From Roseicella sp. DB1501 (GTDB lineage: Bacteria; Pseudomonadota; Alphaproteobacteria; Acetobacterales; Acetobacteraceae): a DNA stretch of 64,000 bases. Shown here in pieces: positions 17,607 through 26,336 of this stretch. Positions within the stretch are counted from its first letter, which is position 1; every line of letters begins with the position of its first letter. Location: positions 496,001 to 560,000 of the forward strand of contig NZ_JABFHG010000001.1 of NCBI RefSeq assembly GCF_013112485.1, given 5' to 3'. The notes below the pieces were generated by a model. It was not told the origin of the DNA, did no database searches, and saw only the letters and a list, made by a program, of their open reading frames with translations. The translations under genes and the position numbers were made by a program.

Positions 17607-18281
17607 ATGCAGGTCCGTGACGTCATGAGCCGCAAGGTAATCTCGGTTCCGGCCGACACCCCCGTGATGGCCGTCGCCCGGCTGCTCGCCGATCGCGGCA
17701 TCTCCGCCGTGCCCGTCACCGATAGCTGGGGCATGCTGCACGGCATCGTTTCCGAAGCCGACCTGATCCGCCGGCTTTCCACCGGCGACCGGCCGGAGAC
17801 AGGCTTCTGGCGCGCCCTCTTCTACGATCGCGAGCGGGCCGCCGCCCGCTATGCCGCCGGGCATGGCTCGACGGCCGGCGACATCATGACCCGCGAGGTC
17901 GTCACCGTGACCGAGGAAGTGCCGCTCGAGCATGCGGCGCATATGCTGGAAGCGCGCAACATACGCCGCCTGCCGGTGGTGCAGGACGGCATCCTGGTCG
18001 GGATCCTGTCACGCGCCGATTTGTTGCGCGCCCTGCTCTCCCCGGCCGCCGAGACATCCGACCAGGCGATCCGCAGCGCGGTCTCCGCCGAGATGGCCCG
18101 GCTGCCCTGGGCCGATGCGCCCTATGTGTTCTTCGAGGTCGCCGAGGGCGTGGTCACCCTCTACGGCTTCTGCCATTCCCGGGCCGTGCGCCGCGGCCTG
18201 GAGGCGATCGCGGCCGGGGTGCCGGGCGTGCGGCGGGTCGAGGACCGCATCACCGAGGCCAAGGCCGGCCGCTGGGCCTGA
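17607..18281 (+). CDS. Two-CBS-domain protein with C-terminal BON domain
   Basis: 224 residues. CBS1 (MQVRDVMSRKVISVPADTPVM to about 60) and CBS2 (DIMTREVVTVTEEVPLEHA to about 145) are separated by a linker; a BON domain (about 150-220: VFFEVAEGVVTLYGF, then VPGVRRVEDRI) follows. CBS pairs usually sense adenine nucleotides, and BON domains associate with membranes. This architecture is common in Proteobacteria but lacks a defined role. A strong GAGGGAAGGG site precedes the ATG. The stop is followed at once by a hairpin shared with mscL. Confidence 0.92.
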   Translation: MQVRDVMSRKVISVPADTPVMAVARLLADRGISAVPVTDSWGMLHGIVSEADLIRRLSTGDRPETGFWRALFYDRERAAARYAAGHGSTAGDIMTREVVTVTEEVPLEHAAHMLEARNIRRLPVVQDGILVGILSRADLLRALLSPAAETSDQAIRSAVSAEMARLPWADAPYVFFEVAEGVVTLYGFCHSRAVRRGLEAIAAGVPGVRRVEDRITEAKAGRWA

Positions 18282-18310
18282 CGCCCCGGCCGGCGGGCCG
18301 GACCGGGGCG
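18282..18310. terminator. Hairpin between convergent CBS-BON and mscL genes
   Basis: An 8-bp stem CGCCCCGG / CCGGGGCG with a 13-nt GC-rich loop; no T tract on either strand, so termination is a guess from position. Confidence 0.45.
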
Positions 18311-18322
18311 TCGGCCTCCGCC

Positions 18323-18820
18323 TCAGGCCAATGGCCGGGGCGTGGCGGGTGGGGCGCCCGGCAGCCCGCGCTGCGTCTTGAGTTCGTCGCGGATCTCGGC
18401 GAGCAGGCTCTCGGTCGGGGTCGGGCCGGGCGGCGGCGTCTCGACCTTGCCCAGCTCCGAGACCCGCAGCTTCGACAGCGCCTTGACCACCCAGAAGATG
18501 GCGAAGGACACGATCAGGAACTTGATGATTGTGTTGATGAAGCTGCCGACGGCGAGTACCGCGGCGCCGCCGTCGCGCGTCGCCTGCAGCGAGGCCCGGC
18601 GCTCGCCGCTCATCACCACGAAGACGTTCGAGAAATCGACCCCGCCGATGAGCAGGCCGATCAGCGGGTTGATGATGTCCTCGACGAAGGAGGTGACGAT
18701 CGAGGTGAAGGCGGCGCCAACCACGAGGCCGACCGCGAGGTCGACCACGCTGCCCCGCATGATGAAGGCCTTGAACTCCCGCAGCCAGGCCGGCTCGCGG
18801 ATGGGAATGGGTGGCTGCAT
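18323..18820 (-). CDS. mscL: Large-conductance mechanosensitive channel MscL
   Basis: A 165-residue protein; most MscL are 130-150, the surplus being a Pro-rich C-terminal linker. FKAFIMRGSVVDLAVGLVVG, with the gate helix AAFTSIVTSFVEDIINPLIG after it, forms TM1; TM2 is GSFINTIIKFLIVSFAIFWV; the C-terminal helix ESLLAEIRDELK is conserved. It opens at high membrane tension and releases solutes on osmotic downshock. ATG 18820 follows GGAGATGAG. A longer frame upstream has no site and no homology. Confidence 0.95.
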   Translation of the reverse strand: MQPPIPIREPAWLREFKAFIMRGSVVDLAVGLVVGAAFTSIVTSFVEDIINPLIGLLIGGVDFSNVFVVMSGERRASLQATRDGGAAVLAVGSFINTIIKFLIVSFAIFWVVKALSKLRVSELGKVETPPPGPTPTESLLAEIRDELKTQRGLPGAPPATPRPLA

Positions 18821-19134
18821 CGGGTTCTCATCTCCGCCTCGTGTCCGGGACCGGGGCCGTGGTTCCAGGGCGCCGGCCGGCGATCCGCCCCTATGCAAGA
18901 CGCGTGGCAGGCCAGCGTCCAGAGCCCTGATGCAGGCCGGCGAGACAAGCCCGGCCCGCCGGGCCGGTTGCCGCCGCAGCCGGCGCCGCTGGCCGCGCTG
19001 CCATCACAAGGCCGGGTAGTAGCCGGATACGCAACTAAATCCGTGGCGCCACGTTGCGCCGTTGCGGGCCGACGATGGTTCCGTGCAAAGCGCCGGAATT
19101 GCGTTTGCCCGGAGATGGATGAGGAGGCGCAAGG
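18821..19134. other. Intergenic region with no gene seen
   Basis: This gap of 314 bases between divergent mscL and the lipoprotein gene contains no plausible coding frame. It includes a locally AT-richer part near 19015-19050 that may hold the lipoprotein promoter, but no convincing -35/-10 pair is visible. Confidence 0.5.
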
Positions 19135-19599
19135 ATGATGGGCAGATTGTTCGGTGCCCTGGCTCTGGCGACGAGTCTGGCCGCCTGCGGCACCAACAGC
19201 ACGGACAGGACCACGGGAGGCGCCGCGGCCGGCGCGGCGACCGGTGCCGGCATCGGCGCCCTGGGCGGCCCGGTCGGCGCGCTGGCCGGCGCGGCGATCG
19301 GCGGCGGCGCGGGCGCCGTGGCCGGCGCTACGACCTCGCCCAGCGACGTCAATCTCGGCAAGCCGGTCTGGAAGAACCCCGAGGTCCGCACGCCGCTCGA
19401 CGAGAAGAGCAAGAGCAGCGCCAGGACCCAAAGGAAGTCGTCTCAGACGGCCGCCCGCAACGAGCCGCGCAATGAGCGCGACCGCGCCTTCATGGGCGGC
19501 GGCATGGTCGGCACGCCGGCCTCGAGCAACAGCACCGCGACCACCGGCTCTGCCGCCACGACGCCGTCCGGCTCCTCCGCGCCGGCGCCGGCTCGCTAG
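19135..19599 (+). CDS. Glycine-zipper lipoprotein
   Basis: 154 residues. The leader MMGRLFGALALATSLAAC ends in a LAAC lipobox, so Cys18 should be lipidated. Residues about 26-67 are a glycine/alanine-zipper (AAAGAATGAGIGALGG and similar), as in the SlyB/YMGG-type outer-membrane proteins. The remainder is charged and then Ser/Thr/Pro/Ala-rich, probably disordered. It is likely a periplasm-facing outer-membrane lipoprotein with a structural role (inference). The ribosome site is GAGGCGCAAGG. The TAG stop (19597-19599) is the first triplet of repeat copy C. Confidence 0.8.
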   Translation: MMGRLFGALALATSLAACGTNSTDRTTGGAAAGAATGAGIGALGGPVGALAGAAIGGGAGAVAGATTSPSDVNLGKPVWKNPEVRTPLDEKSKSSARTQRKSSQTAARNEPRNERDRAFMGGGMVGTPASSNSTATTGSAATTPSGSSAPAPAR

Positions 19600-19661
19600 A
19601 CCGTTGTCTGATCGCGTGATTCACGCTTTTCGGTGTTTCACCTCAAGCGATCACGCTCTAG
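19597..19661. repeat. Dispersed two-hairpin repeat family 1, copy C (truncated)
   Basis: A 65-bp partial copy in the same orientation as copy B. It keeps the terminal TAGACC and the ATCGCGTGATTCACG...AGCGATCACGCTC part but lacks the 13-bp ATGATCCG hairpin, as if deleted internally. TAG again ends the adjacent gene. Confidence 0.8.
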
Positions 19662-19668
19662 AGCACAT

Positions 19669-19696
19669 CCCGATCAGGTGGAACCACCTGATCGGG
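19669..19696. repeat. Perfect 13-bp hairpin, different repeat type
   Basis: CCCGATCAGGTGG / CCACCTGATCGGG with an AA loop, directly after repeat copy C. Similar GATCAGGTGG hairpins are familiar from alphaproteobacterial intergenic regions; only one copy is visible here. Confidence 0.6.
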
Positions 19697-19771
19697 TGAA
19701 GATGCTTTGAAATGACAGGCCGGAGTATTTGCCGCGAACGCAGGTGAGCGGAAAATGCTCGGGCCCAGAGG

Positions 19772-19797
19772 CCCGCCCGGATCGAGGTCCGGGCGGG
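19772..19797 (-). terminator. Hairpin after dctM
   Basis: A 10-bp stem (CCCGCCCGGA / TCCGGGCGGG) immediately follows the dctM stop on the minus strand. The nearest T-run (ATTTTCC) is about 15 bases further, so it is a weak intrinsic terminator at best. Confidence 0.4.
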
Positions 19798-21219
19798 TCA
19801 ACGCGCGAGCAGCCAGTCGGGCAGGCCGGTGACGAGCGTCACCGGGAACAGGGTGCAGAGCACCACCGTCAGCACCAGCATCAGGAAGAAGGGCAGCGAG
19901 GCCATCGCAACCTCGGTCTGCTCCTTCCCCGTCATGGTCTGCATGACGAAGAGGTTGAAGCCGACCGGCGGGGTAATCTCGGCGATCTCGACCAGCAGCA
20001 CGATGAAGATGCCGAACCAGACCAGGTCGAAGCCGGCATGCTGGACCAGCGGGATGACGATGGAGGTGGTCAGCACGATCATCGAGACGCCGTCGAGCGC
20101 GGTGCCGAGGATGACATAGACGACCGTCAGCACCGCGATCAGGCCATAGGGCCCCAGATTCATGTGCGCGACCGCCTCGGCGAGCGCCGCCGGGATGCCG
20201 GTCAGCGCCATCGCCTTGGTCAGGAAGGCGGCGCCGGCCAGGATGAACATGATCATGCAGGACAGCCGGGTCGCGCCCTTCACGCTGTCGAGGAAGTTCT
20301 GCCAGGTGAGGATGCGCTCCCCGGCCGCGATGCCGAGCAGGGCGAAGAAGGCGAAGGCCAGCGCCTGGTGGAACACGATCACCCCGCCGATCCAGAGCAG
20401 GGCGCCGAGCGCCAGCACGCCCCAGCCGGTGCGCCGCCCGAGCGCCATCAGCAGGGAGCCAAGCACGCCGAAGGCCGCGGCCTCCGTCGCCGTGGCCCAG
20501 CCGGCGAACATGGTGCCGATGACCACGATGATGAGGATGGTGCAGGGGATGAGCTGCGCGCTCTGCCGCAGCTTGGACAAGAGCGGCATCCGCGGCTCCG
20601 GCGGCGGCTGCTTGTCCGGGTTCAGTAGCGCCCAGATGGCGATATAGGCGCTGAAGAGCAGCATCACGATCAGCCCGGGCAGGCAGCCGGCGATGAAGAC
20701 GCGGATGATCGAGACCTCGGCCGCCACCGCATAGACCACCATGATGATGGAGGGCGGGATGAGGATGCCGAGTGTGCCCGAGGTGGCGAGGCTGCCGATC
20801 GCGACATCCTCGTCATAGCCGCGGCGCTTCAGCTCCGGCAGCGCGATCTTGGAGACGGTCGCGCAGGTGGCTGCGCTGGAGCCGGAGACGCTGCCGAAGA
20901 TGCCGCAGGCGAGGATGTTGACATGCAGCAGCCCGCCGGGGATGCGGCGCACCCAGGGCGCGAGGCCGTTGAAGAGCTCCTCCGACAGCTTGGTGCGGAA
21001 CAGGATCTCGCCCATCCAGACGAACATCGGCAGCGCCGCGAGGGTCCAAGAGCCGGTCGACTCCCAGAAGGCCGAGGCGAGGAAGAGGCCGGGCGTCGGA
21101 TGCACGAAGGCCATCGCCACATAGCCGACGGCGGCGAGCGACATCGAGATCCACAGCCCGGCGCCGAGCAGCAGGCACAGCAGGACGAGCAGCAGCAGGG
21201 CGAAGGTCAGGAGATCCAC
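19798..21219 (-). CDS. dctM: TRAP transporter large permease DctM
   Basis: 473 residues with about 12-13 membrane spans. Family markers: PMFVWMGEILFRTKLSE, GGLLHVNILACGIFGSVSGSS, ATSGTLGILIPPSIIMVVYA and ITPPVGFNLFVMQ near the end. DctM is the Na+-coupled transport subunit of a TRAP carrier. It lies 3 bases after dctQ, third in the order dctP-dctQ-dctM. There is an extra hydrophobic stretch of about 40 residues around 260-300 (ALGALLWIGGVIVFHQALAF), seen in some DctM proteins. The substrate is unknown, probably a carboxylate. Confidence 0.93.
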   Translation of the reverse strand: MDLLTFALLLLVLLCLLLGAGLWISMSLAAVGYVAMAFVHPTPGLFLASAFWESTGSWTLAALPMFVWMGEILFRTKLSEELFNGLAPWVRRIPGGLLHVNILACGIFGSVSGSSAATCATVSKIALPELKRRGYDEDVAIGSLATSGTLGILIPPSIIMVVYAVAAEVSIIRVFIAGCLPGLIVMLLFSAYIAIWALLNPDKQPPPEPRMPLLSKLRQSAQLIPCTILIIVVIGTMFAGWATATEAAAFGVLGSLLMALGRRTGWGVLALGALLWIGGVIVFHQALAFAFFALLGIAAGERILTWQNFLDSVKGATRLSCMIMFILAGAAFLTKAMALTGIPAALAEAVAHMNLGPYGLIAVLTVVYVILGTALDGVSMIVLTTSIVIPLVQHAGFDLVWFGIFIVLLVEIAEITPPVGFNLFVMQTMTGKEQTEVAMASLPFFLMLVLTVVLCTLFPVTLVTGLPDWLLAR

Positions 21220-21222
21220 CGC

Positions 21223-21756
21223 TCAGACCTCCGCCGAGAAGTCGCCGGCCGCCGCGCGCTCCTCGGCCGCGACCACATAACCCGGCTTCCGGCCGCGCAG
21301 CACCGTCACCAGCTCGTCGAGGATCGCCACCAGCAGCAGGCCGGCGCCGATCGGCATGGCGAGCTTCGGGATCCAGAGCGGGATCGGCACCGTGCCCTGC
21401 GCCACCTCCTCGATCTCGTAGGAGAAGAGCATGTCGGAAAAGGTCCAGCGGGTGACATAGGCCATGATCACCGCGGCCAGAACCAGCACCACGGCCTCGG
21501 CGATGCGCCGGGCCCCGGGGCCGAACCGCTCGATCAGCATGCCGACCCGGATCAGCTCGCCGCGCCGGAAGGTGGCGGCCAGGGCGAAGAAGGTGGTGGC
21601 GACGCAGAGATAGGCGCTGATGTCGTCGGCGGCGGGAAGCTGCATCTCCATCTCGCGCATCGCGACCTGCGCCATCATCACCAGGAAGATGGCGAAGAGC
21701 GACAGCGCGGCGAGCGCGGCGCCGACGGCATAGAGGGCATCGAGCAGGCGGCGCAT
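21223..21756 (-). CDS. dctQ: TRAP transporter small permease DctQ
   Basis: 177 residues with four membrane spans (about 8-32, 48-66, 88-110 and 128-150), the DctQ topology. The segment TFRRGELIRVGMLIERF is typical of the family. It pairs with DctM in the membrane complex. The ATG at 21756 has AAAGGG 8 bases upstream. The dctP stop lies 238 bases upstream, a gap with no gene; it may hold a second promoter or processing site. Confidence 0.9.
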   Translation of the reverse strand: MRRLLDALYAVGAALAALSLFAIFLVMMAQVAMREMEMQLPAADDISAYLCVATTFFALAATFRRGELIRVGMLIERFGPGARRIAEAVVLVLAAVIMAYVTRWTFSDMLFSYEIEEVAQGTVPIPLWIPKLAMPIGAGLLLVAILDELVTVLRGRKPGYVVAAEERAAAGDFSAEV

Positions 21757-21994
21757 GCGGGACGCCCTTTCCAGAAAGCGACGGCCGCACGATGCGTGCG
21801 GCCTCGGGGCCAGGCAAGGGGCCTCGCCCCGCCCATCGCGCCGCGCCGTGCAGGGCTTGCCGCGAGCTTGTGCAGCGGATGCCGCTTGCCGAGGCGCGGC
21901 CGGCGCGCCGCCAGCGATCCGGGCATCGCCGTGCCGCCGCCCCGATCGGGCCGCCGCATCCAGGGACGAATTCGGGGATGCGGCCCCGGGGATG

Positions 21995-22978
21995 TCAGCT
22001 CGCGTGCAGGGAATCGATCAGCTTGCGCCCATCCGGGCCGGCCTTGACGACCCATTCCTCGGCCATGGTCGCGCCGATCTTGTGCAGCTCGGCGCGGACC
22101 TCGGGCGGGATGCTGCCGATCGTCAGCCCCTTCTCGGCCAGGCGCGCCTGCGTCGAATCCTGGGCCTCCTGCGCATAGCCCCAGCCGCGATCCTCGGCGC
22201 GCTTCGCCGCCGCGACGACCACCTCCTGCACATCCTTCGGCAGGGTCTCCATGGCGCGGCGCGAGACCATCACCGCATTTTTCGTCATGGAGAAATTCGC
22301 CGGCGTGAAGACCTTGCAGTAATCCCAGGCGGAGGTGTCGACGCCGGTCTGCGCGCTCGTCACCATGGCGGTGGCGATGCCGGTGGCGAAGGCCTGGGCG
22401 AGCTCGGCCTGCTGCACCAGCACTGGATTCGCCTGGATCAGCGCAGCGAAGCGGTTGGTCATCGGGCTGAAGGTGCGGAAGCGGCTGCCCTTGAAGACGT
22501 CGAGGCTGGTGATCGGCACCTGGGTGTAGAAGCCCGCCGCCGGCCAGCCGACGGTGTAGAGCAGGGAGACGCCCTGCTTGGCGAAGCGCTGCTCGATGAA
22601 GGGCCGCTGCAGGCCGGCGAGCTTGCGCGCGCCGGCGAGGTCGGGCGCCAGGAAGGGCAGCGAATCCGCGTCGAAGAAGGGATCCTCGTTGGAATAGGCG
22701 GCGAGCAGGATCTCGCCGAGCTGCACCTGGCCGGTCTGCACGCCGCGCTTGATCTGCGGCATGGGCAGCAGCGAGGCGTTGCTATGCACTGTGATCGCCA
22801 GGCGGCCGCCGCTCGCCTTCTCGATGTCCTCGGCGAATTCACGGATGTTGCGGGTATGGAAATTCCCGTCCGGATAGGGCGTGGCCATCTGCCAGCGCGT
22901 CGCGCCCTGGGCATGGGCGCCGCGGGCGAAAGCAAGGAAGGCGGGCGCCGCGAGGGCGGCGCGGCGGGAGATCGGCAT
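21995..22978 (-). CDS. dctP: TRAP transporter substrate-binding protein DctP
   Basis: 327 residues from ATG 22978. The leader MPISRRAALAAPAFLAF ends in ARGAHAQ, a cleavable signal with paired arginines. The mature part has DctP motifs: WQMATPYPDGNFHTRNIREFAEDIEKASGG, then LAAYSNEDPFFDADSLPFL, and the Arg-containing SRFRTFSP loop that usually clamps the substrate carboxylate. It is the periplasmic receptor for the dctQM permease. The longer upstream frame is not used because the leader begins here. Confidence 0.92.
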   Translation of the reverse strand: MPISRRAALAAPAFLAFARGAHAQGATRWQMATPYPDGNFHTRNIREFAEDIEKASGGRLAITVHSNASLLPMPQIKRGVQTGQVQLGEILLAAYSNEDPFFDADSLPFLAPDLAGARKLAGLQRPFIEQRFAKQGVSLLYTVGWPAAGFYTQVPITSLDVFKGSRFRTFSPMTNRFAALIQANPVLVQQAELAQAFATGIATAMVTSAQTGVDTSAWDYCKVFTPANFSMTKNAVMVSRRAMETLPKDVQEVVVAAAKRAEDRGWGYAQEAQDSTQARLAEKGLTIGSIPPEVRAELHKIGATMAEEWVVKAGPDGRKLIDSLHAS

Positions 22979-23065
22979 GGTCGGTACCCCGGGTCTGGCT
23001 GCCGCGCCATCAAGGCGCGGCGGGCCCAGGCCGGCAAGCCCCATGCCACGGCCAAGCGGCCGGGC

Positions 23066-23317
23066 TCAATGCCGCGGCGGCTCGACCCCGGCGCCGAGCA
23101 GGAACTGGCGGATCGCCACCACCTCGTCCTTGGAGAGGCTGTGGCGGCTGTCATGGAAGCCATGGGTATGGCCGTTGAGGCTCACGATGATCTGGCCATG
23201 GCCGCCATGCGTCACCTCGGCGCCGAGATCCTCGATCGCCGCGAAGACATGTTTCGGGTCGAGGTTGGCGCTGACCGGATGCGCGAACAGGGCCTGTAGG
23301 GTCTTGCGGTTGCTCAT
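23066..23317 (-). CDS. Small conserved protein resembling HicA/YcfA
   Basis: 83 residues: MSNRKTLQALFAHPVSANLD, KHVFAAIEDLGAEVTHGGHG, IIVSLNGHTHGFHDSRHSL, then KDEVVAIRQFLLGAGVEP. The order helix, Gly-His-Gly turn, strand, His-rich loop and helix resembles the double-stranded RNA-binding-like HicA fold, and I recall proteins of this type in many Proteobacteria. No HicB antitoxin follows, so a toxin-antitoxin role is not supported. GGATTC-type weak ribosome site. It stands alone between dctP and a CBS protein. Confidence 0.6.
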   Translation of the reverse strand: MSNRKTLQALFAHPVSANLDPKHVFAAIEDLGAEVTHGGHGQIIVSLNGHTHGFHDSRHSLSKDEVVAIRQFLLGAGVEPPRH

Positions 23318-23413
23318 CGGATTCCTCCGCTTGCGATCGCAGGAGTATCGGCCCGGCCTCTCGCACCCGTCCTTGCGGCAGGTCAAGCCGCCCGGCAGGG
23401 CCGGGCCCGCGGC

Positions 23414-23848
23414 CTATCCCGCCGCGGCGACATAGGCCTTCAGCTCCTCGGCCTCCTGCTCGGCCTCATCGATCCGCGCCTTCACCAGGTCGCCGATCGA
23501 CACCAGCCCGACCAGCTTCTCGCCCTCCAGCACCGGCAGGTGGCGGATGCGCCGACGGGTGATGAGGGCGAGGGCATGCGTCACCAAGGTCTGCGGCGCC
23601 ACGGTGACGAGCTCGCGCGTCATGAACTCCTCGACAGCCAGGCCCGTGGTGCCAGGGCCATGCGCCGCCATGCCGCGCACGATATCCCGCTCGCTGACGA
23701 TGCCGAGCAGCGCGCCGCCGGCGTCGCGCACCAGGGCGGCGCCGATGCGGCGCTCGCTCAGCACGCGGGCGACGGACAGCACCGTATCGGCCGGGCCCAC
23801 CGAGACCACCTCGGTGCCCTTGCCCTTCAGGATCGCGCCAATGATCAT
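23414..23848 (-). CDS. CBS-pair domain protein
   Basis: 144 residues consisting of two CBS motifs (about 5-65: VVSVGPADTVLSVARVLSERRIG; about 75-130: FMTRELVTVAPQTLVTHALALI, then RRIRHLPVLEGEKLVGLVSIGD) and a short acidic helix (EAEQEAEELKAY). Such free-standing CBS pairs bind AMP/ATP-like ligands, and the GIVSERDIVRG strand is typical. The partner is unknown. ATG 23848 is chosen because family members start MIIGAILK-like; GGGAGGG lies a few bases upstream. Confidence 0.88.
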   Translation of the reverse strand: MIIGAILKGKGTEVVSVGPADTVLSVARVLSERRIGAALVRDAGGALLGIVSERDIVRGMAAHGPGTTGLAVEEFMTRELVTVAPQTLVTHALALITRRRIRHLPVLEGEKLVGLVSIGDLVKARIDEAEQEAEELKAYVAAAG

Positions 23849-23960
23849 GTGCCAGCCCTCCCGGACGCTGCGCTCCGCGCCGTGGGGCAAGGCTGCGCCC
23901 GCCGGCCGCGCGGTTGCAAGGAAAACGCGCCTCGCAACCATCCGCTCCGGTCGGCGAGGC

Positions 23961-25745
23961 CTATTCGGCCGCCTTCACGGCCTCGTTCATCGGCTCGGCG
24001 CTGGTGAGCTGGGTCCGCACCAGCTCGGCGAAGCGGCCGCCCTGGCGGACCAGCGCATCGAAGGTGCCCCGCTCGGCGATCTGGCCGCTCTCGAAGACCA
24101 TGATCTCGTCCGCATCCCGGACCGTGGAGAGCCGATGGGCGATGATGAAGGTGGTGCGGCCCGCCATCAGCGCCTTCAGCGCCTTCTGCACCCGGGCCTC
24201 GGTCGCGGCGTCGAGCGCGCTGGTCGCCTCGTCCAGGATCAGGATCGGCGGGTCCTTCAGCAGGGCGCGCGCGATGGCGAGCCGCTGCCGCTGGCCGCCC
24301 GAGAGGCTGGCGCCCCGCTCCCCGACCAGCGTGTCGTAGCCGCGCGGCTGGCGGGTGATGAAGTCATGCGCCTCGGCCATGCGGCAGGCCCGCTCGATCT
24401 CGTCCTGGGTCGCGCCCGGCCGCCCGACCAGCAGGTTGTCCCTGATGGTGCGGTTGAAGAGCATGCTCTCCTGGAACACCACGCCGATATTGTGCCGCAG
24501 GCTCTCGATGGTGACGTCGCGCAGGTCGTGGCCATCAATCGTCACCCGGCCGCCGCTCGGGTCCCATAGCCGCTGCAGCAGCGCCATGGCGGTGGACTTG
24601 CCCGCGCCCGTCTGCCCGACCAGCGCCAGGGTCCGCCCCGGCGCCGCCCGGAAGGACACGTCGGAGAGGATGCGCGGCCCGCCGGGATAGGCGAAGGAGA
24701 CGTTCTCGAAGGCGACCTCGCCCTTCACGTCGGAGAGCGCCGCGGCGCCCGGCTTCTCCGGCACGCTGCTCCTGGCGTCCAGCACCTCGAAGAATTGCTG
24801 GATGGCCGGCGCCTGGAAGACCAGGCGCGAGACGAAGGCGACCGCCGCCTCGAGCTTGCCGATGACGAGGTTGGCGAAGCCCATGAAGCTGACGATCTCG
24901 CCGACCGAGGCCTTGCCGTCCAGGTGCAGCACCGTGCCGAGCATGAAGATCGAGATGGTGGTGATGGTGCTGGCGGCGCGCGTCAGCACCGAAACCAGCG
25001 CCCACCAGTTCAGCACCGGGAACTGGTGGTCCAGCACCTGGCGGACGATGTCGCCGAACATCCGCGCCTCGGAGTTCAGGCGGGTGAAGGACTGGACGAC
25101 AACGACGTTCGAGAGCGCGTCCTGCGCATTGCCGGCGAGCTGGGTCTGGAAGCGCTCCACCTGGGCCTGGGCGTTCTCGGTCTTCTGGATGATGAGGGTG
25201 ATCAGCACCGCGAAGACCACCACCAGCACCACCAGCAGCAGGCCCAGCCGCCAGTTCATCGCCAGCGTCAGCGGCATCAGGATCAGCGCCGCGATGAAGG
25301 TCGACATGTGGTCGCGGAAGAAGCTGAGCCACATGCTGAACAGGTTGTCGGTGCCCGTCAGCATAACCTTCATCAGCCGGCCGGACTGGATGTCGCCGTG
25401 GAAGGAGAGCGGCAGGGACAGAACGTGCTGGAAGTAGCGCGCCATGGCCGCGAGACGGTTGCGGTGCGCCATGCGGTCGGCGAGCAGCGAGACCGCCACA
25501 TTGGCGCCGATGCCCGACAGCCCGACCGCCGCCCAGAGCGCGAGCAGGGCGAGCGCCTCGGACCAGACCGCCTCGCGCGTCATGTAGGCGGCGCGGGTCA
25601 GCACGTCGACCACCCGGCCGAACAGCACGGGCTCGAGGAAGATGAGCCCGGCCATGGCGACATTGGCGACGGTCATCCCGATCGCCACCCATTTGTCGGA
25701 CTTCAGCAGTCCCAGGACCCGTCCATACAGCCTGACAAGTTGCAT
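23961..25745 (-). CDS. ndvA: NdvA/ChvA-type glucan ABC exporter (fused permease-ATPase)
   Basis: A 594-residue half-transporter: six-helix membrane domain (about 15-310), then an ATPase with Walker A GQTGAGKST, signature [15 protein letters not shown], Walker B ILILDEATSAL and the switch His in IIAHRLSTV. The membrane domain carries segments close to NdvA, such as FPVLNWWALVSVLTRAAST and EIVSFMGFANLVIGKL. NdvA exports cyclic beta-1,2-glucan to the periplasm. The glucan synthase NdvB is not in the window, so the substrate is inferred from family only. A conspicuous 590-bp non-coding region lies upstream. Confidence 0.85.
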   Translation of the reverse strand: MQLVRLYGRVLGLLKSDKWVAIGMTVANVAMAGLIFLEPVLFGRVVDVLTRAAYMTREAVWSEALALLALWAAVGLSGIGANVAVSLLADRMAHRNRLAAMARYFQHVLSLPLSFHGDIQSGRLMKVMLTGTDNLFSMWLSFFRDHMSTFIAALILMPLTLAMNWRLGLLLVVLVVVFAVLITLIIQKTENAQAQVERFQTQLAGNAQDALSNVVVVQSFTRLNSEARMFGDIVRQVLDHQFPVLNWWALVSVLTRAASTITTISIFMLGTVLHLDGKASVGEIVSFMGFANLVIGKLEAAVAFVSRLVFQAPAIQQFFEVLDARSSVPEKPGAAALSDVKGEVAFENVSFAYPGGPRILSDVSFRAAPGRTLALVGQTGAGKSTAMALLQRLWDPSGGRVTIDGHDLRDVTIESLRHNIGVVFQESMLFNRTIRDNLLVGRPGATQDEIERACRMAEAHDFITRQPRGYDTLVGERGASLSGGQRQRLAIARALLKDPPILILDEATSALDAATEARVQKALKALMAGRTTFIIAHRLSTVRDADEIMVFESGQIAERGTFDALVRQGGRFAELVRTQLTSAEPMNEAVKAAE

Positions 25746-26336
25746 CCGGCGGCGCCCCCGTCTGCCCCGATCACCAGCTGCCCATCATGCAGCAGCCACA
25801 GGACTTCGTCGCGCGCTGCCTACAGTCCGTCCCGCCCATTGGGCAAGCCTCGCCGGCCCGGCAGCCGCGCGGCGACCCCGCCGGGTGATCGGTCGAAGCG
25901 GCGGGGAGTTCCCCCGCGACAAGGCCGCCGAAGCCCGGCCGGAGCGGGCTGAGGCGCGTCCCGCTGCGTCGGGCGGGCAGCACCGGCGCGGTACCGGCCG
26001 CCCCCGGCCGGGCTGCCGGTCATCTGCCGAATGTGATCGGTCGAGGGGGAAGCCCCCGCCCAGGGCGGAAGCGCCGCCGCGGCACCGGGACGGGGCGGGC
26101 GGCGTTCACCGCGCATACAGCATCCGGTGGCATGATCCTTCGCCGAGCGGCACAATACCGGATTGATCGCCCGGGCCGGTCGATGGATACCGGCCGATGG
26201 ATAGGGATAGGGCGGCGGGCCGGGCCTGCCGGCATGCCCCTCCGGCATCGTGCCGCCGGGAACGCAAGAGAAACGCAAGAACGGCGCCGCCCCCTCCTGC
26301 CGGGGCGCGGCGCCGAAGACCGGGAGAAAAGCCACC
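25746..26336. other. Long intergenic region without a gene
   Basis: 591 bases between the divergent NdvA-like exporter and a TctC receptor. I see no protein with sensible composition on either strand. It holds two related units, GTGATCGGTCGA at 25885-25896 and 26033-26044, each followed by a GGGG...CCCC hairpin, and a second doublet near 26178-26208 (CGATGGATACCGG then CGATGGATAGGG). These could be regulatory, but I cannot assign them. Confidence 0.5.

Noticed and set aside
23066-23317. A HicAB toxin-antitoxin module
   Set aside because: The small protein is only HicA-like in pattern and no antitoxin gene is next to it.
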